A DNA stretch of 64,000 nt, from NCBI RefSeq assembly GCF_004355185.1, contig NZ_CP037922.1, positions 1,426,001 to 1,490,000 of the forward strand. The letters are read 5' to 3'. A program made the translations under genes and the position numbers. The notes under the pieces were generated by a model. That model made no database searches and was not told the DNA's origin. It saw only the letters and a list, made by a program, of their open reading frames with translations. The DNA comes from Hymenobacter radiodurans. GTDB lineage: Bacteria; Bacteroidota; Bacteroidia; Cytophagales; Hymenobacteraceae. Positions 19,311 through 28,700 of this stretch are shown here, piece by piece (the stretch's first letter is position 1; each line of letters starts with the position of its first letter).

Positions 19311-20741
19311 ATGAATTCTCCCCAGCTTCCTGACCTACCTATTTTCCGAGTTATTGCCGATGCCGCCGGTGAGTTGAATTTTCCGGCTTATGTGATTGGC
19401 GGTTACGTGCGCGATTTGGCTCTGAATCGGCCCAGCAAGGATATTGACGTAGTTTGCGTGGGCGACGGTATTCAACTGGCGCAGGCCGTGGGCAAAAAAC
19501 TGCCCGGTCGGCCCCGCGTAACGGTATTCAAAAACTTCGGCACGGCCATGCTGCCCACGCCGGAGGTTGAGGTTGAGTTTGTAGGTGCCCGCAAAGAGAG
19601 CTACCGCAGCGAATCGCGCAAGCCGGAAGTGGCGGCGGGCACGCTGGAAGAGGATTTGGCGCGCCGTGATTTTACCATAAATGCCTTAGGGTTGAGCCTG
19701 AATCCGCAGGATTTTGGGGCGCTGGTAGACCGCTACGATGGGATGGGCGACCTCAAGCGCAAAACTATTCGCACGCCCCTCGACCCGGATATTACGTTCT
19801 CCGACGACCCGTTGCGCATGATGCGCGCCGTGCGCTTTGCTACGCAGCTCGACTTTGATATTGAGCCAGATACCTACGACGCTATTGCCCGCAATAAGGA
19901 GCGAATTCGCATTGTGTCGCAGGAGCGGATTACGGATGAGCTGAACAAGATCATATTAGCCCCCCAGCCCAGCTATGGCTTCAAGCTGCTGTTTCAAACG
20001 GGTTTATTGCAGCTGATCTTCCCGAAAATGGCCTTGTTGCAAGGCGTCGACAAAGTAGGCCAGCACGCGCACAAGGATAATTTCTACCACACTCTGCAAG
20101 TGCTGGATAATGTGGTGGCAGCCGGCGGTGACTTGTGGTTGCGCTGGGCTGCTATTCTGCACGATATTGCCAAGCCCGCCACCAAGCGCTTCGACCCTAA
20201 AGTAGGCTGGACATTCCATGGCCACGAAGACCGCGGCGCGCGCTGGGTTCCCCAGATTTTTACGGAACTGAAGCTTCCCCAGGGTGAGGAGATGCGCCAG
20301 GTGCAGAAGCTAGTAAGGCTACATTTGCGCCCAATTGCCTTGGTTAAGGAGACCGTGACCGACTCGGCAGTACGGCGCCTATTATTTGAAGCTGGCGACG
20401 ACATCGACCGCCTTATGCTGCTGTGCCGCGCCGATATCACCAGTAAAGACCACCAACGGAAGGAACGCTATCTGCGCAACTTTGGAGTGGTGGAGCAGAA
20501 GCTGAAAGAAGTAGAGGAGAAAGACCACCTGCGCAACTTCAAGCCAGTTATTACGGGAGAGGTCATCATGGAGACCTTCAACCTGAAACCTTCGCGCGAA
20601 GTGGGTGAGTTGAAAGAAGCGGTGCTAGAGGCTATTCTGGACGGGAAAGTGCGGAATGAGCTGGAAGAAGCGTACGCCTTGTTGCTGGAACTCGGAAAAG
20701 CAAAAGGGCTGACTCCGGTTCAGCCCTCAACTCAGCCGTAA
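19311..20741 (+). CDS. cca: CCA tRNA nucleotidyltransferase with HD domain
   Basis: The product has 476 residues and adds or repairs the CCA end of tRNAs. The class II nucleotidyltransferase head shows YVIGGYVRDLALNRPSKDIDVV with the two metal-binding aspartates. It is followed by RRDFTINALGLSL and DPLRMMRAVRFATQ (tRNA/nucleotide recognition). From about residue 260 an HD phosphohydrolase domain is present (WAAILHDIAKPATK, GHEDRGA). The ATG at 19311 gives a normal N-terminus; 19293 is an alternative that adds six residues. Poly(A) polymerase activity cannot be excluded but the HD fusion favours CCA-adding. Confidence 0.93.
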   Translation: MNSPQLPDLPIFRVIADAAGELNFPAYVIGGYVRDLALNRPSKDIDVVCVGDGIQLAQAVGKKLPGRPRVTVFKNFGTAMLPTPEVEVEFVGARKESYRSESRKPEVAAGTLEEDLARRDFTINALGLSLNPQDFGALVDRYDGMGDLKRKTIRTPLDPDITFSDDPLRMMRAVRFATQLDFDIEPDTYDAIARNKERIRIVSQERITDELNKIILAPQPSYGFKLLFQTGLLQLIFPKMALLQGVDKVGQHAHKDNFYHTLQVLDNVVAAGGDLWLRWAAILHDIAKPATKRFDPKVGWTFHGHEDRGARWVPQIFTELKLPQGEEMRQVQKLVRLHLRPIALVKETVTDSAVRRLLFEAGDDIDRLMLLCRADITSKDHQRKERYLRNFGVVEQKLKEVEEKDHLRNFKPVITGEVIMETFNLKPSREVGELKEAVLEAILDGKVRNELEEAYALLLELGKAKGLTPVQPSTQP

Positions 20742-20763
20742 ACCTTTGACTACACAATGTAAA

Positions 20764-20821
20764 TGTGTAAGGGCCCGGTAGTTCGCAGTAGGTGCACTGC
20801 GAACTACCGGGCCCTTACACA
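20764..20821. repeat. Perfect 26-bp inverted repeat
   Basis: Two exact 26-base arms beginning TGTGTAAGGGCCCGGTAG surround the six-base loop AGGTGC. No run of T follows, so it is not a standard intrinsic terminator. It lies 22 bases after the cca stop and probably shapes the 3' end of that mRNA or represents a small dispersed palindrome. Confidence 0.75.
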
Positions 20822-20824
20822 AAT

Positions 20825-20877
20825 GTGAGGAAGCTTCTACCCCCAGTTGCAGCTCGGTTAGGTAGAAAGCTTCCTCA
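20825..20877. repeat. Second inverted repeat after cca
   Basis: TGAGGAAGCTTCTACC pairs with GGTAGAAAGCTTCCTCA apart from one extra base. It follows immediately after the 26-bp palindrome. The remaining bases up to the terminator at 21011 show nothing I can name. Confidence 0.55.
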
Positions 20878-21010
20878 GGGTCCACCTTTCACTCACTTTC
20901 AGACCCTATACTTTGTTCACCGCAATAATAGATGGTGATTATGAAGGCAAGGTTGCCCGATCGTCACGGTTTTGTTGCGTAAAATTTAGGTAGCGACCAA
21001 TTCAGGTGTT

Positions 21011-21047
21011 AAAAAAGCCCCCCTCACTTATACTGGGGGGCTTTTTT
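21011..21047. terminator. Bidirectional terminator
   Basis: AAAAAAGCCCCCC and GGGGGGCTTTTTT form the stem around TCACTTATACT. It lies between cca and the converging PspC gene, whose stop codon overlaps its right edge. Confidence 0.9.
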
Positions 21048-23691
21048 ACTCATTAACCCGAGTAATACGGGAAGCACCTACGTCGCTCACTTTCACGCTA
21101 TTGGGGTTGCCACTGTACTCAATCACGCTGGCACCCACGGCATCAGCCCGAAGCGACTCCTCAATCCGTAGGCGAGCCTTGCTCATGCCAGCCAGATCCA
21201 CATCGGCCGAGCGGGCAGTGAAGTTAGCGGCCGCCAATTCGCAGGCGCCGGCACCGTCTACTTCTAATGTCTCGGCGCGGCCTTGCAATGTGGTGCGGCA
21301 AGCACCAGCCAAATCCAGATTCAGCGTGCGATAGTCACCATTCAACCGCAAGTGACTAGCGCCGGCCTGATCTACTTCCAGTGTCGATTGGTTTGAAAAG
21401 CCTGATACATCGGCGCGCACGGCTCCGGCTAAATCCAGCTTGTCCAGCGCAGGCATCTCAATCGTGATCAACACCTTCTCACGGTCGTCATCACGACCCC
21501 AGTTGCCACCAAAAAGGGAGCGGTTGCGGGGGCGTACTAACAACTCATCGCCCTCGCGGTCTACTCTCAGATCACGCAGTTCCCGCTCTGGACCAGCCGC
21601 TGTCACCCGGAAGGTGTTGCCTGACCGAATAACTGTCCGGTAAGAACCGACCACCGTTACTTCCCGAAACCCATCCATATTATACGTCTCACGGCCCGAG
21701 CCGTAGTCATCGGCGTTGGTAGAGAAGCTGGGTGCACCGCCGTAATCCAAGGATACGTTTGTGTCGCCGGTTTCTTCATTCTCGTCAATATCAATATTGA
21801 TCTCGCCTTCCTCGTCCGTGTTCTCGTCCTCGTCTGTGGTTCTGTGCAGATCTTCCTCTGTGCAGTCAACGCACTCGAGCTCGTTGCCTTTCAGGCGATA
21901 GAGATGTTGCTCTACGTTCTCGGGCATATCGTTGTCGACGAAGTTGTCGCTGCCGAGCCAGTGCGCCGCGCCTTGGCTCAACCGAATGGTCCGATTGCGG
22001 GGCAATTTGAGCGTCACATCTACTCCTTGGTCGCGGAAGCGGGCGTTTGGGCGGAAGGTAAAGTGATCATCGAAGCGCAGGGTAGTGTCGTTTACCTGCC
22101 GCACATTATAGGCTATGCTGCTAAGGGCCATCTGGCGAGCTTCTTCCTCAGTAGCGCCTTCAGCTCGGAACGTTTTGTCAACAGAAACCACCTGATTGCT
22201 GTCTACGGCGGCTATCTGCGCGCTCACCCATTGGTCGTGGCCGTTGTCGGTTCCCCGGATATCCAGATAGAGGTTAGAGGCACGGAGGGTTGGGAAAGCC
22301 TGGTTTTGCGTCACGTCGGCCTCTTCTTGGAAATCGTGGCTGATGCGGGTGGCACCGATGGAGGTACCCACTATACCCAGCAACCACAGGCCCAGCAACG
22401 TCAAGCCTACTGTACGAGTAAGAATGGAACGGCGGAGTAACAAGCCCAAACCACCCAGCAACAGCGCAAGAGCAGGAATGGCAGTGGTCAGATAGAAGGC
22501 AAACATTGCCCATACTGGAACGCCATTGAGGAAAACGTGCGCTGGAATATCACCAGTCATGAAGCTGTTGGTGGCTGGAACCATGCCCAGTCCGATACCT
22601 AAGGCTATAGTGAGGCCCAGCAGCATCGAGAAGCCGATAATGACTAGCAGGATGCCAGCAAACACCCGAATCAGGGAGCCTAGGAAGTTAACCAGCGGGC
22701 GCAGATTGCGGGCTAGCTCTTCCAAAAATGTTCCTACCTGGCGGCCGCTCCCTGCTACGCCGCCAGCTTCAAAAGCGTTGTTGCGCAGGCTATTGTCGAT
22801 GCCAGAGAGGGTTACTGCGTCGCCGCGCATCCGCATCTTTTCAGATACGGTGCGGGCTTCGGGTATCACAATCCACAACAACAAGTAGAGTAACAGGCCA
22901 AAGCCGGTAAACAAGCTCAGCACAAACAGGATGCGGATTAGGGTCACATCGGCTTTGAAGTAAGCAGCTAAGCCAGCCGAAACGCCCCCGATTTTACCGG
23001 TATCCGTGTCGCGGAAAAGCTTCCGCTCGCCGGTGGCCTCACCAATACCCACTGGGTCAGGTAGGTCGTTGCGCTTAGGCAATACAGCCCACAGGATCAC
23101 GTAGGCCAGAATGGTGAAGGCCGGTAAGGCACCCACAAAGTCGCCGATGACAACCGAGAACAGCGAAGCAAGCGCAATCAGCCGGATCCAAACGGCATTG
23201 ATGCCGAAGTAGTGAGCCAAGCCAGCGCAGACACCAGCAATCTTCTTGTTGGCTACATCGCGGAAAAGACGACGGGGCTCAGCGGTATCAGCGGCGGCGG
23301 TAGCAGAAGCTGCGCCGGCACCAGCGCCAGTGGTGTTGTAGGCATACTCGGGGCGAGCGTAGGTGCCAGCAGCCGTGCCGCTATTTACGGCGGAGGCGAG
23401 TAGCTCTTCGTCGTCCTCGGCATCGTCGGCGGCTTGGAAATCGCGCACCCGGCCCATTTTGGCGGTCATGGCTTCTACATCCTCCAACGAAATAATTTGC
23501 TTGGTAGGGGAGAGGCGAGCCACAAATAGCTCGGCAATGCGGCTCTCAATGTCGGCCACGATTTCCTCGTGTCCGCGGTAGCCGCTGAAGTGGGCTTTTA
23601 CCTCGGCCAGGTAGCGGCTGAGTACGTCGTAGCCATCTTCCTCGATGTGAAAGATGATGCCCTGGAGGTTGATACTGATGTTCTTTTTCAT
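21046..23691 (-). CDS. Double PspC-domain membrane protein with C-terminal GIN (DUF2807) domain
   Basis: The protein has 881 residues. Residues 1-95 form a small soluble head (INLQGIIFHIEEDGYDVLSRYL). Two PspC domains follow, at about 140-205 (KKIAGVCAGLAHYFGI) and 222-290 (GKIGGVSAGLAAYFKA), each with hydrophobic helices. More transmembrane helices lie near 340-450. An acidic stretch (DEDENTDEEGE) leads to a beta-helical head-GIN/DUF2807 domain at about 670-875, with many short repeats on V/L-D-A-G. PspC proteins act in envelope stress; the GIN domain may be periplasmic. It follows the PadR gene by about 40 bases and is likely under its control. Confidence 0.88.
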   Translation of the reverse strand: MKKNISINLQGIIFHIEEDGYDVLSRYLAEVKAHFSGYRGHEEIVADIESRIAELFVARLSPTKQIISLEDVEAMTAKMGRVRDFQAADDAEDDEELLASAVNSGTAAGTYARPEYAYNTTGAGAGAASATAAADTAEPRRLFRDVANKKIAGVCAGLAHYFGINAVWIRLIALASLFSVVIGDFVGALPAFTILAYVILWAVLPKRNDLPDPVGIGEATGERKLFRDTDTGKIGGVSAGLAAYFKADVTLIRILFVLSLFTGFGLLLYLLLWIVIPEARTVSEKMRMRGDAVTLSGIDNSLRNNAFEAGGVAGSGRQVGTFLEELARNLRPLVNFLGSLIRVFAGILLVIIGFSMLLGLTIALGIGLGMVPATNSFMTGDIPAHVFLNGVPVWAMFAFYLTTAIPALALLLGGLGLLLRRSILTRTVGLTLLGLWLLGIVGTSIGATRISHDFQEEADVTQNQAFPTLRASNLYLDIRGTDNGHDQWVSAQIAAVDSNQVVSVDKTFRAEGATEEEARQMALSSIAYNVRQVNDTTLRFDDHFTFRPNARFRDQGVDVTLKLPRNRTIRLSQGAAHWLGSDNFVDNDMPENVEQHLYRLKGNELECVDCTEEDLHRTTDEDENTDEEGEINIDIDENEETGDTNVSLDYGGAPSFSTNADDYGSGRETYNMDGFREVTVVGSYRTVIRSGNTFRVTAAGPERELRDLRVDREGDELLVRPRNRSLFGGNWGRDDDREKVLITIEMPALDKLDLAGAVRADVSGFSNQSTLEVDQAGASHLRLNGDYRTLNLDLAGACRTTLQGRAETLEVDGAGACELAAANFTARSADVDLAGMSKARLRIEESLRADAVGASVIEYSGNPNSVKVSDVGASRITRVNE

Positions 23692-23734
23692 CTCAGTGCT
23701 GCAAGAAAACGTCGAAAGAAAGGTGGAAGCGGCG

Positions 23735-24094
23735 CTACTGCTGCGCCGGAGCAGTGCCGTTCACATGCGGCTTTTGGCGAATGATGCGAATTGAGTCGGC
23801 AACTTCTTCCCAAGTCAAGCGCAGCTGGTGCAAAAACTCCAGACCAACGGAGGTAAGGGTGTAGTACTTGCGCGGTGGCCCTGACGTGGACTCCTTCCAA
23901 GTATAATCAAGTAAACCCGCATTTTTTAGTCGGGTCAGGAGCGGATACAGCGTGCCTTCCACTACGATCATGCGAGCGGAAGTTAGCTCTTCCAGCATAT
24001 CGGAGGCGTAGACCTCGCCGCGGGCGATAATTTCCAGAATGCAGAATTCCAGGATGCCCTTCCGCATCTGCACTTGGGTGTTCTCTACTTTCAT
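23735..24094 (-). CDS. PadR family transcriptional regulator
   Basis: This winged-helix repressor-like protein has 119 residues. MRKGILEFCILEIIARGEVYASDML, EGTLYPLLTRLKNAGLLDYTW and GPPRKYYTLTSVGLEFL are classic PadR DNA-binding and wing segments. The start at MKVENTQVQM (24094) is preferred to the in-frame start at 24157 because only the shorter form matches the family. It is co-directional with and directly upstream of the PspC/GIN gene, a pairing common in Bacteroidota. It probably controls its own operon. Confidence 0.92.
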   Translation of the reverse strand: MKVENTQVQMRKGILEFCILEIIARGEVYASDMLEELTSARMIVVEGTLYPLLTRLKNAGLLDYTWKESTSGPPRKYYTLTSVGLEFLHQLRLTWEEVADSIRIIRQKPHVNGTAPAQQ

Positions 24095-24230
24095 GGGCTT
24101 GAGGCAGATATCGGTGAAGAATGAGTCAAAGATAACAGAAGGTACTATGTAACGCAAGGTACTTGTTAAAATTATTTTTGCGGATTGCTATTGAGGCGCA
24201 ATCTGTAGTGAGAGAAAACATGTAAAATCA

Positions 24231-24273
24231 AGTAAAAAAGCCCCCCAGATCATATCTGGGGGGCTTTTTTACT
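24231..24273. terminator. Terminator-type hairpin located between divergent genes
   Basis: AGTAAAAAAGCCCCCCAGAT and its full complement form an 18-20 bp stem around a short loop, with six C and six G. It lies upstream of both PadR (minus) and porV (plus). Neither gene needs a terminator there. The flanking 24274-24578 has no supported open frame. Confidence 0.75.
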
Positions 24274-24578
24274 TCCTAATAATTTCTTTTAAGTCACTAA
24301 AATAAAAATGAGTCGCTTTTACTGACGAGTGGAAAGCAGGGGACGAGTCGAAGAGAAATAACAATGCTCAGGTAGGATCAGATGATAATAAGCAGAGGTT
24401 CAAAAACTGAATTTTGTCCCCCACGCATTTCTCACTTCCCAAAAAGCCCTCCAGCTACCGCCCGGCCCGATTTATGCGGACCACACAGGCATTATTAGCC
24501 CGATTAAGCCAGCAGACGCAGTAGAAATAAGTAACTTGCGCTACTGCTGCAATTATTCGTTTTTCCCTACTTTATTCT

Positions 24579-25682
24579 ATGCTGCACTTCTCCAAAGTAG
24601 TCCCTTTGCTGGTTGGCTTGGGACTGAGCTTGGGCGCGGCGCCCGCCGCGTGGGCACAGTCGAACGATGCCACTCCTAAGTACAGCAATGAATTCCTGAA
24701 CATCGGGGTAGGCGGCCGGGCTCTTGGTATGGGCAACACCCAAGTCAGCATTGTGCAGGATGCCACCGCTGGCTACTGGAACCCAGCTGGTTTGCTCGAT
24801 TTGAAAACTAAGTACGACGGCGTGCTCATGCACTCCGAGCTGTTTTCGGGCATTGTAAAAAATGACTACGCGGCCTTCGCTATGCCGCTCGATGAGAGTA
24901 GCGCCATTGGAGCTAGCATAATCCGCTTGGGCGTTGATGATATTGCTGATACCCGCGACCTCGTGAATGAGTACGGCTACATCCAGTACGACCGGATTCG
25001 TTATTTCTCCGTGGCCGACTATGCGTTGCTACTCTCGTATGCCCGGCGCATTGGTGCTATCGAGGGCTTAAAGCTGGGTGTCAACGCCAAGATTATCTAT
25101 CGCAACGTTGGCAAATTCGCTAATGCCTACGGGTTTGGTGTCGATGCCGGCTTGCAATACGAGCACCAAGGCTGGCGCCTCGGCCTGATGGCCCGCGATA
25201 TTACTACCACCTTTAATGTGTGGTCTATTGATGCAGATGAGTTCAAAGGATCTGCTACTACCATCGACGAAATTCCGAGTAACAGCTCGGAAGTAACGCT
25301 ACCGCGCCTCGTGTTGGGTGTAGCGCGCGCTATTAAGTTACCCGGTCAGTTCACGGCCCTCGTCGCCACCGATCTGGAAATGACCACCGATGGGCAGCGC
25401 AATACACCTATTTCTACTGGCTTAATCAGCATCGATCCGCACGCGGGCTTAGAAATCGGCTACAACAATATCGTGTTTTTGCGCGGCGGGGTCAGCAACT
25501 TTCAGAAGATACAGGCCTTCAGCGGCAAAGAGGAGTGGAAAGCCCAGCCGAGCCTTGGCGTAGGTGTAGCTACCAGCGGTCTGCGCTTGGACTTAGCGTT
25601 GTCGCGGCTGGCGGTGGAAAAACTGGGGCAGCGCTCCCAAACCAACTCTATTATCGTCTCGCTGGGCTACGGATTTAAATAA
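24579..25682 (+). CDS. porV: PorV/PorQ-type T9SS outer-membrane protein
   Basis: The product has 367 residues. A signal peptide ends at AWAQS near residue 27, followed by an outer-membrane beta-barrel of the PorV/PorQ (UPF0164-related) family. The diagnostic N-terminal part is KYSNEFLNIGVGGRALGMGN, then ATAGYWNPAGL. The C-terminal strand ends SIIVSLGYGFK, an aromatic-ended barrel strand. In T9SS, PorV shuttles cargo to the PorU sortase, and here porU follows 67 bases later. PorV fits better than PorQ because of this adjacency. Confidence 0.85.
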   Translation: MLHFSKVVPLLVGLGLSLGAAPAAWAQSNDATPKYSNEFLNIGVGGRALGMGNTQVSIVQDATAGYWNPAGLLDLKTKYDGVLMHSELFSGIVKNDYAAFAMPLDESSAIGASIIRLGVDDIADTRDLVNEYGYIQYDRIRYFSVADYALLLSYARRIGAIEGLKLGVNAKIIYRNVGKFANAYGFGVDAGLQYEHQGWRLGLMARDITTTFNVWSIDADEFKGSATTIDEIPSNSSEVTLPRLVLGVARAIKLPGQFTALVATDLEMTTDGQRNTPISTGLISIDPHAGLEIGYNNIVFLRGGVSNFQKIQAFSGKEEWKAQPSLGVGVATSGLRLDLALSRLAVEKLGQRSQTNSIIVSLGYGFK

Positions 25683-25749
25683 GCAAGTGAATGAGTACTG
25701 GCGATGGGTTAACCATCTGGCCAGCCGATTATTCAGCCATACAACTAGC

Positions 25750-28700
25750 ATGAAACAAAAGTACACATTACGCTACCTGCTGGGGGCTTTTTGGGGCTCC
25801 TGCTGCTTTTCAGTAGTCTCCCAGCTGCCGCACAGTCGGGCCCTTACGGCAACGAGTGGATAGTGCCAGGTCAGCAGTATTATAAGATCAGGGTAACACA
25901 GGATGGCATTCACCGCCTCGACAACCAATACCTAACTCGCGCTGGCCTCAGCAACGGCACCGATCCGCGCCGCCTGCAACTCTGGCGGCGGGGCCAGGAA
26001 GTAGCTATCTATGTGGGTGGCAACCAAACCAGCCTCGACCCCAGCACCTTCATCGAGTTCTACGGCCAGCGCAACGATGGGCGCCTAGACCGCGGCATGT
26101 ATAAAAAGGCCGGGGATCAACCGCAGCCGCTTTACAGCCTTTTCACGGATACCGCCGCTTATTTTCTGACAGTTGCTCCCACGGCTACTGGCCGGCGCAT
26201 GGCGGAGCCCACCGCAGCGGCTTCAGCTGGTCAGCCTTACCACTTACAGCAACGGCAGCGTATATTTTCTAACGAATACTCTGATATAACCGAGGGGGTG
26301 CTCGCTTATATGCCGTGGGCAAGCGCCGGGGAAGGTTTTTTGTCGGGTCAATTTGGCCGCAACGCCGTTAACCCCATCGAGTTTGAGGTAGATTCCCTGC
26401 AAAACGTAGCTATTAGTGGTGCGCTACGCGTGATAGTCGGGCTGGTCGGAACCAGCCCTTCCGAACACATTACGCAGGTATCGGTGGTGCAGCCAAGCGG
26501 CACGGTACGGCTCCTAGGCACCGTAGCCAATTACGACAGCTTCGATAGAGTGAAGGCGCAGTTCCCGCTGCTACGCTCCGATATCAGCGCCGACGGAAAA
26601 GTGAAGATGCGGTTTGAAAATACGGGGCCCAATGACAGCCGCTTCCCCCGCGACCGTTCGCGGCTAGCGTACATAACGGTGGTTACTCCCCGCGAGAATC
26701 GCGTATTCAGCGAACGGCGCAGCACTGCCTTCAGCAATGATTCGACGTTGCAGGGCCCGGCAACCTATGTGTTGGAAAATGTGCCTGCTACCCTGCGCGG
26801 CTACGATGTGACCGATGCCACTGCGGTGCAGCGTATAGAAGGAAATAGCACCGGCGACACTCAGCGTAGCTATGTGTTTCCGGCTGCTGTGGGCCGTACG
26901 CGCAACTTATTACTTGTGGATGCAGCCCGTCCTAGGGTGCCGCTGCCCGCTCGCCTTGTTCGGTTCCGCACGATTACGCCCGCCGACTACAGTTTTCTGG
27001 TAGTGAGCCACAGTTCATTAATGCGCCCTGTTGGTAACATACCTAACCCAGTGCGGGCCTATGCCGGCTACCGCGCTTCCGCGTCCGGCGGCCGCCACGA
27101 TACCTTGGTGGTAACGAGCCAACAACTCTACGATCAGTTTCACTACGGTGAGAAATCACCGCTAGCTATTCGGCAGTTTGCGCAGTGGATGCTGACAAAC
27201 AACCGCGAAAAATATCTGCTGCTGTTGGGCAAAGGCCTAGCCACGGCAGAAACCGTTCGTACGGGCGCGGGGGTATTTTATCATCGGCAGGTGTCGGATA
27301 GAGATTCGCCGGTGCCGGATTTAGTGCCAACCAGCACCCGATCTCCATCGGATATATTTTTTACGGCTGAGTGGCAGCGCAACCAGTACGTGCCGCGCAT
27401 CCCTACGGGCCGCATATCGGCCAAGACACCGCAGCAAGTAGTCAACTACCTCAATAAACTGCGAGAACACGAAAGTCTTGGGCCAGAGCCATGGCGCAAG
27501 AACCTGCTGCACCTAGCAGGCGGCGCCGATGAATCAGAATTCGCTCAGTTTCAGAGCTATGTAAATGGGTATAAGGAGCGAGCCGAGAAGCCTTGCTTTG
27601 GAGGAACTGTAGTTAAAACCTACACCCGCGACACGCCCGGCGACTATCAGCGTTTTCCGATAACTATCAATATTTCGCCGGAGCTGAATGCTGGCTTAAG
27701 CTTGATAACGTACTTCGGGCACGGCTCCCCGCTGGTCTTCGATCTGAACCTGGGCGATATCAACGACCCGAGCAACAACTATAATAATCGGGGCAAGTAT
27801 CCAGTCTTCATAGTCAATGGCTGCGCCGGAGGATTTGCTTACGGTTCCTTTACCTCCATTGGCGAGGACTGGACGCTGGCGGCTGACAAAGGCGCCATCG
27901 GCTTTTTGGCGGATTCTGACTTTGGCTACGACGGGCAGTTGGATGCCTTCTGCGACCGGATGTACCAGCTGCTGTTCAATGACCCTAACTGGTACGGTAA
28001 ACCTATTGCCGTTATTCAGGGGGAAGTATCGCGGCGCCTGCAAGCAGTGTTTGGCAACAACCCAAATGGGGTTTCGCTGTTGATGAACACCACTTGGCAG
28101 GGCGACCCCGCACTAAAGCTTTACGCGCCAGACAAGCCAGATTTCGCCACCACCGATCCACGCTTGCAAATTGCCCCCCAGGCGCCCGAAACTACGGTTC
28201 AGGCTTCTTCGCCCCGCTTTCAATTGCGGGTAGGCGTGAGCAATGCCGGTAGCCTCTGCTCCGGCAGCACGAGCCTGGGTATTTCCGTAACGCGCCGCTA
28301 TCCGGCAACGGCTGCGCGGCCCGCTGAGGTTCTGCGTTTTGAGGTTCCGCAGCCCCGCCGCGATACGACTTACGTTTTTGAGTTGACAAATACAGGCAAT
28401 GTATTCGGCGAAAACGAGTTCACCGTTGTGCTGGACGAAGGCAATAAAATTGCCGAGCTAAGCGAGACAAATAACCAAGCAACGATTAAGTTTAACTTTT
28501 TGCAAGGCGGCGTTACGGCCCTCAGTCCTCCCGAGTTTGCGATTGTATCTAATCCGGCCGTTCGCTTAATCGGGCAAAACAACGACCCCAAAGGTCAGCT
28601 GCGCTTCTATGAAATGGAGCTGGATACGGTGCCGACGTTCAACAGCCCACTAGTGCGCCGCACCACCGTACAGGCTGCTGTGGCCCCGGAGTGGAAGCCA

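Noticed and set aside
20764..20877. CRISPR-like repeats
   Set aside because: There are only two different palindromes, with no regular spacers and no cas genes in the window.
21844..22440. Plus-strand open frame of 198 residues inside the PspC/GIN gene
   Set aside because: It is antisense to a well-supported gene with continuous domain matches and has no recognisable domain.
24579..25682. PorQ rather than PorV
   Set aside because: The fold does not separate them by eye, but direct adjacency to porU favours PorV.
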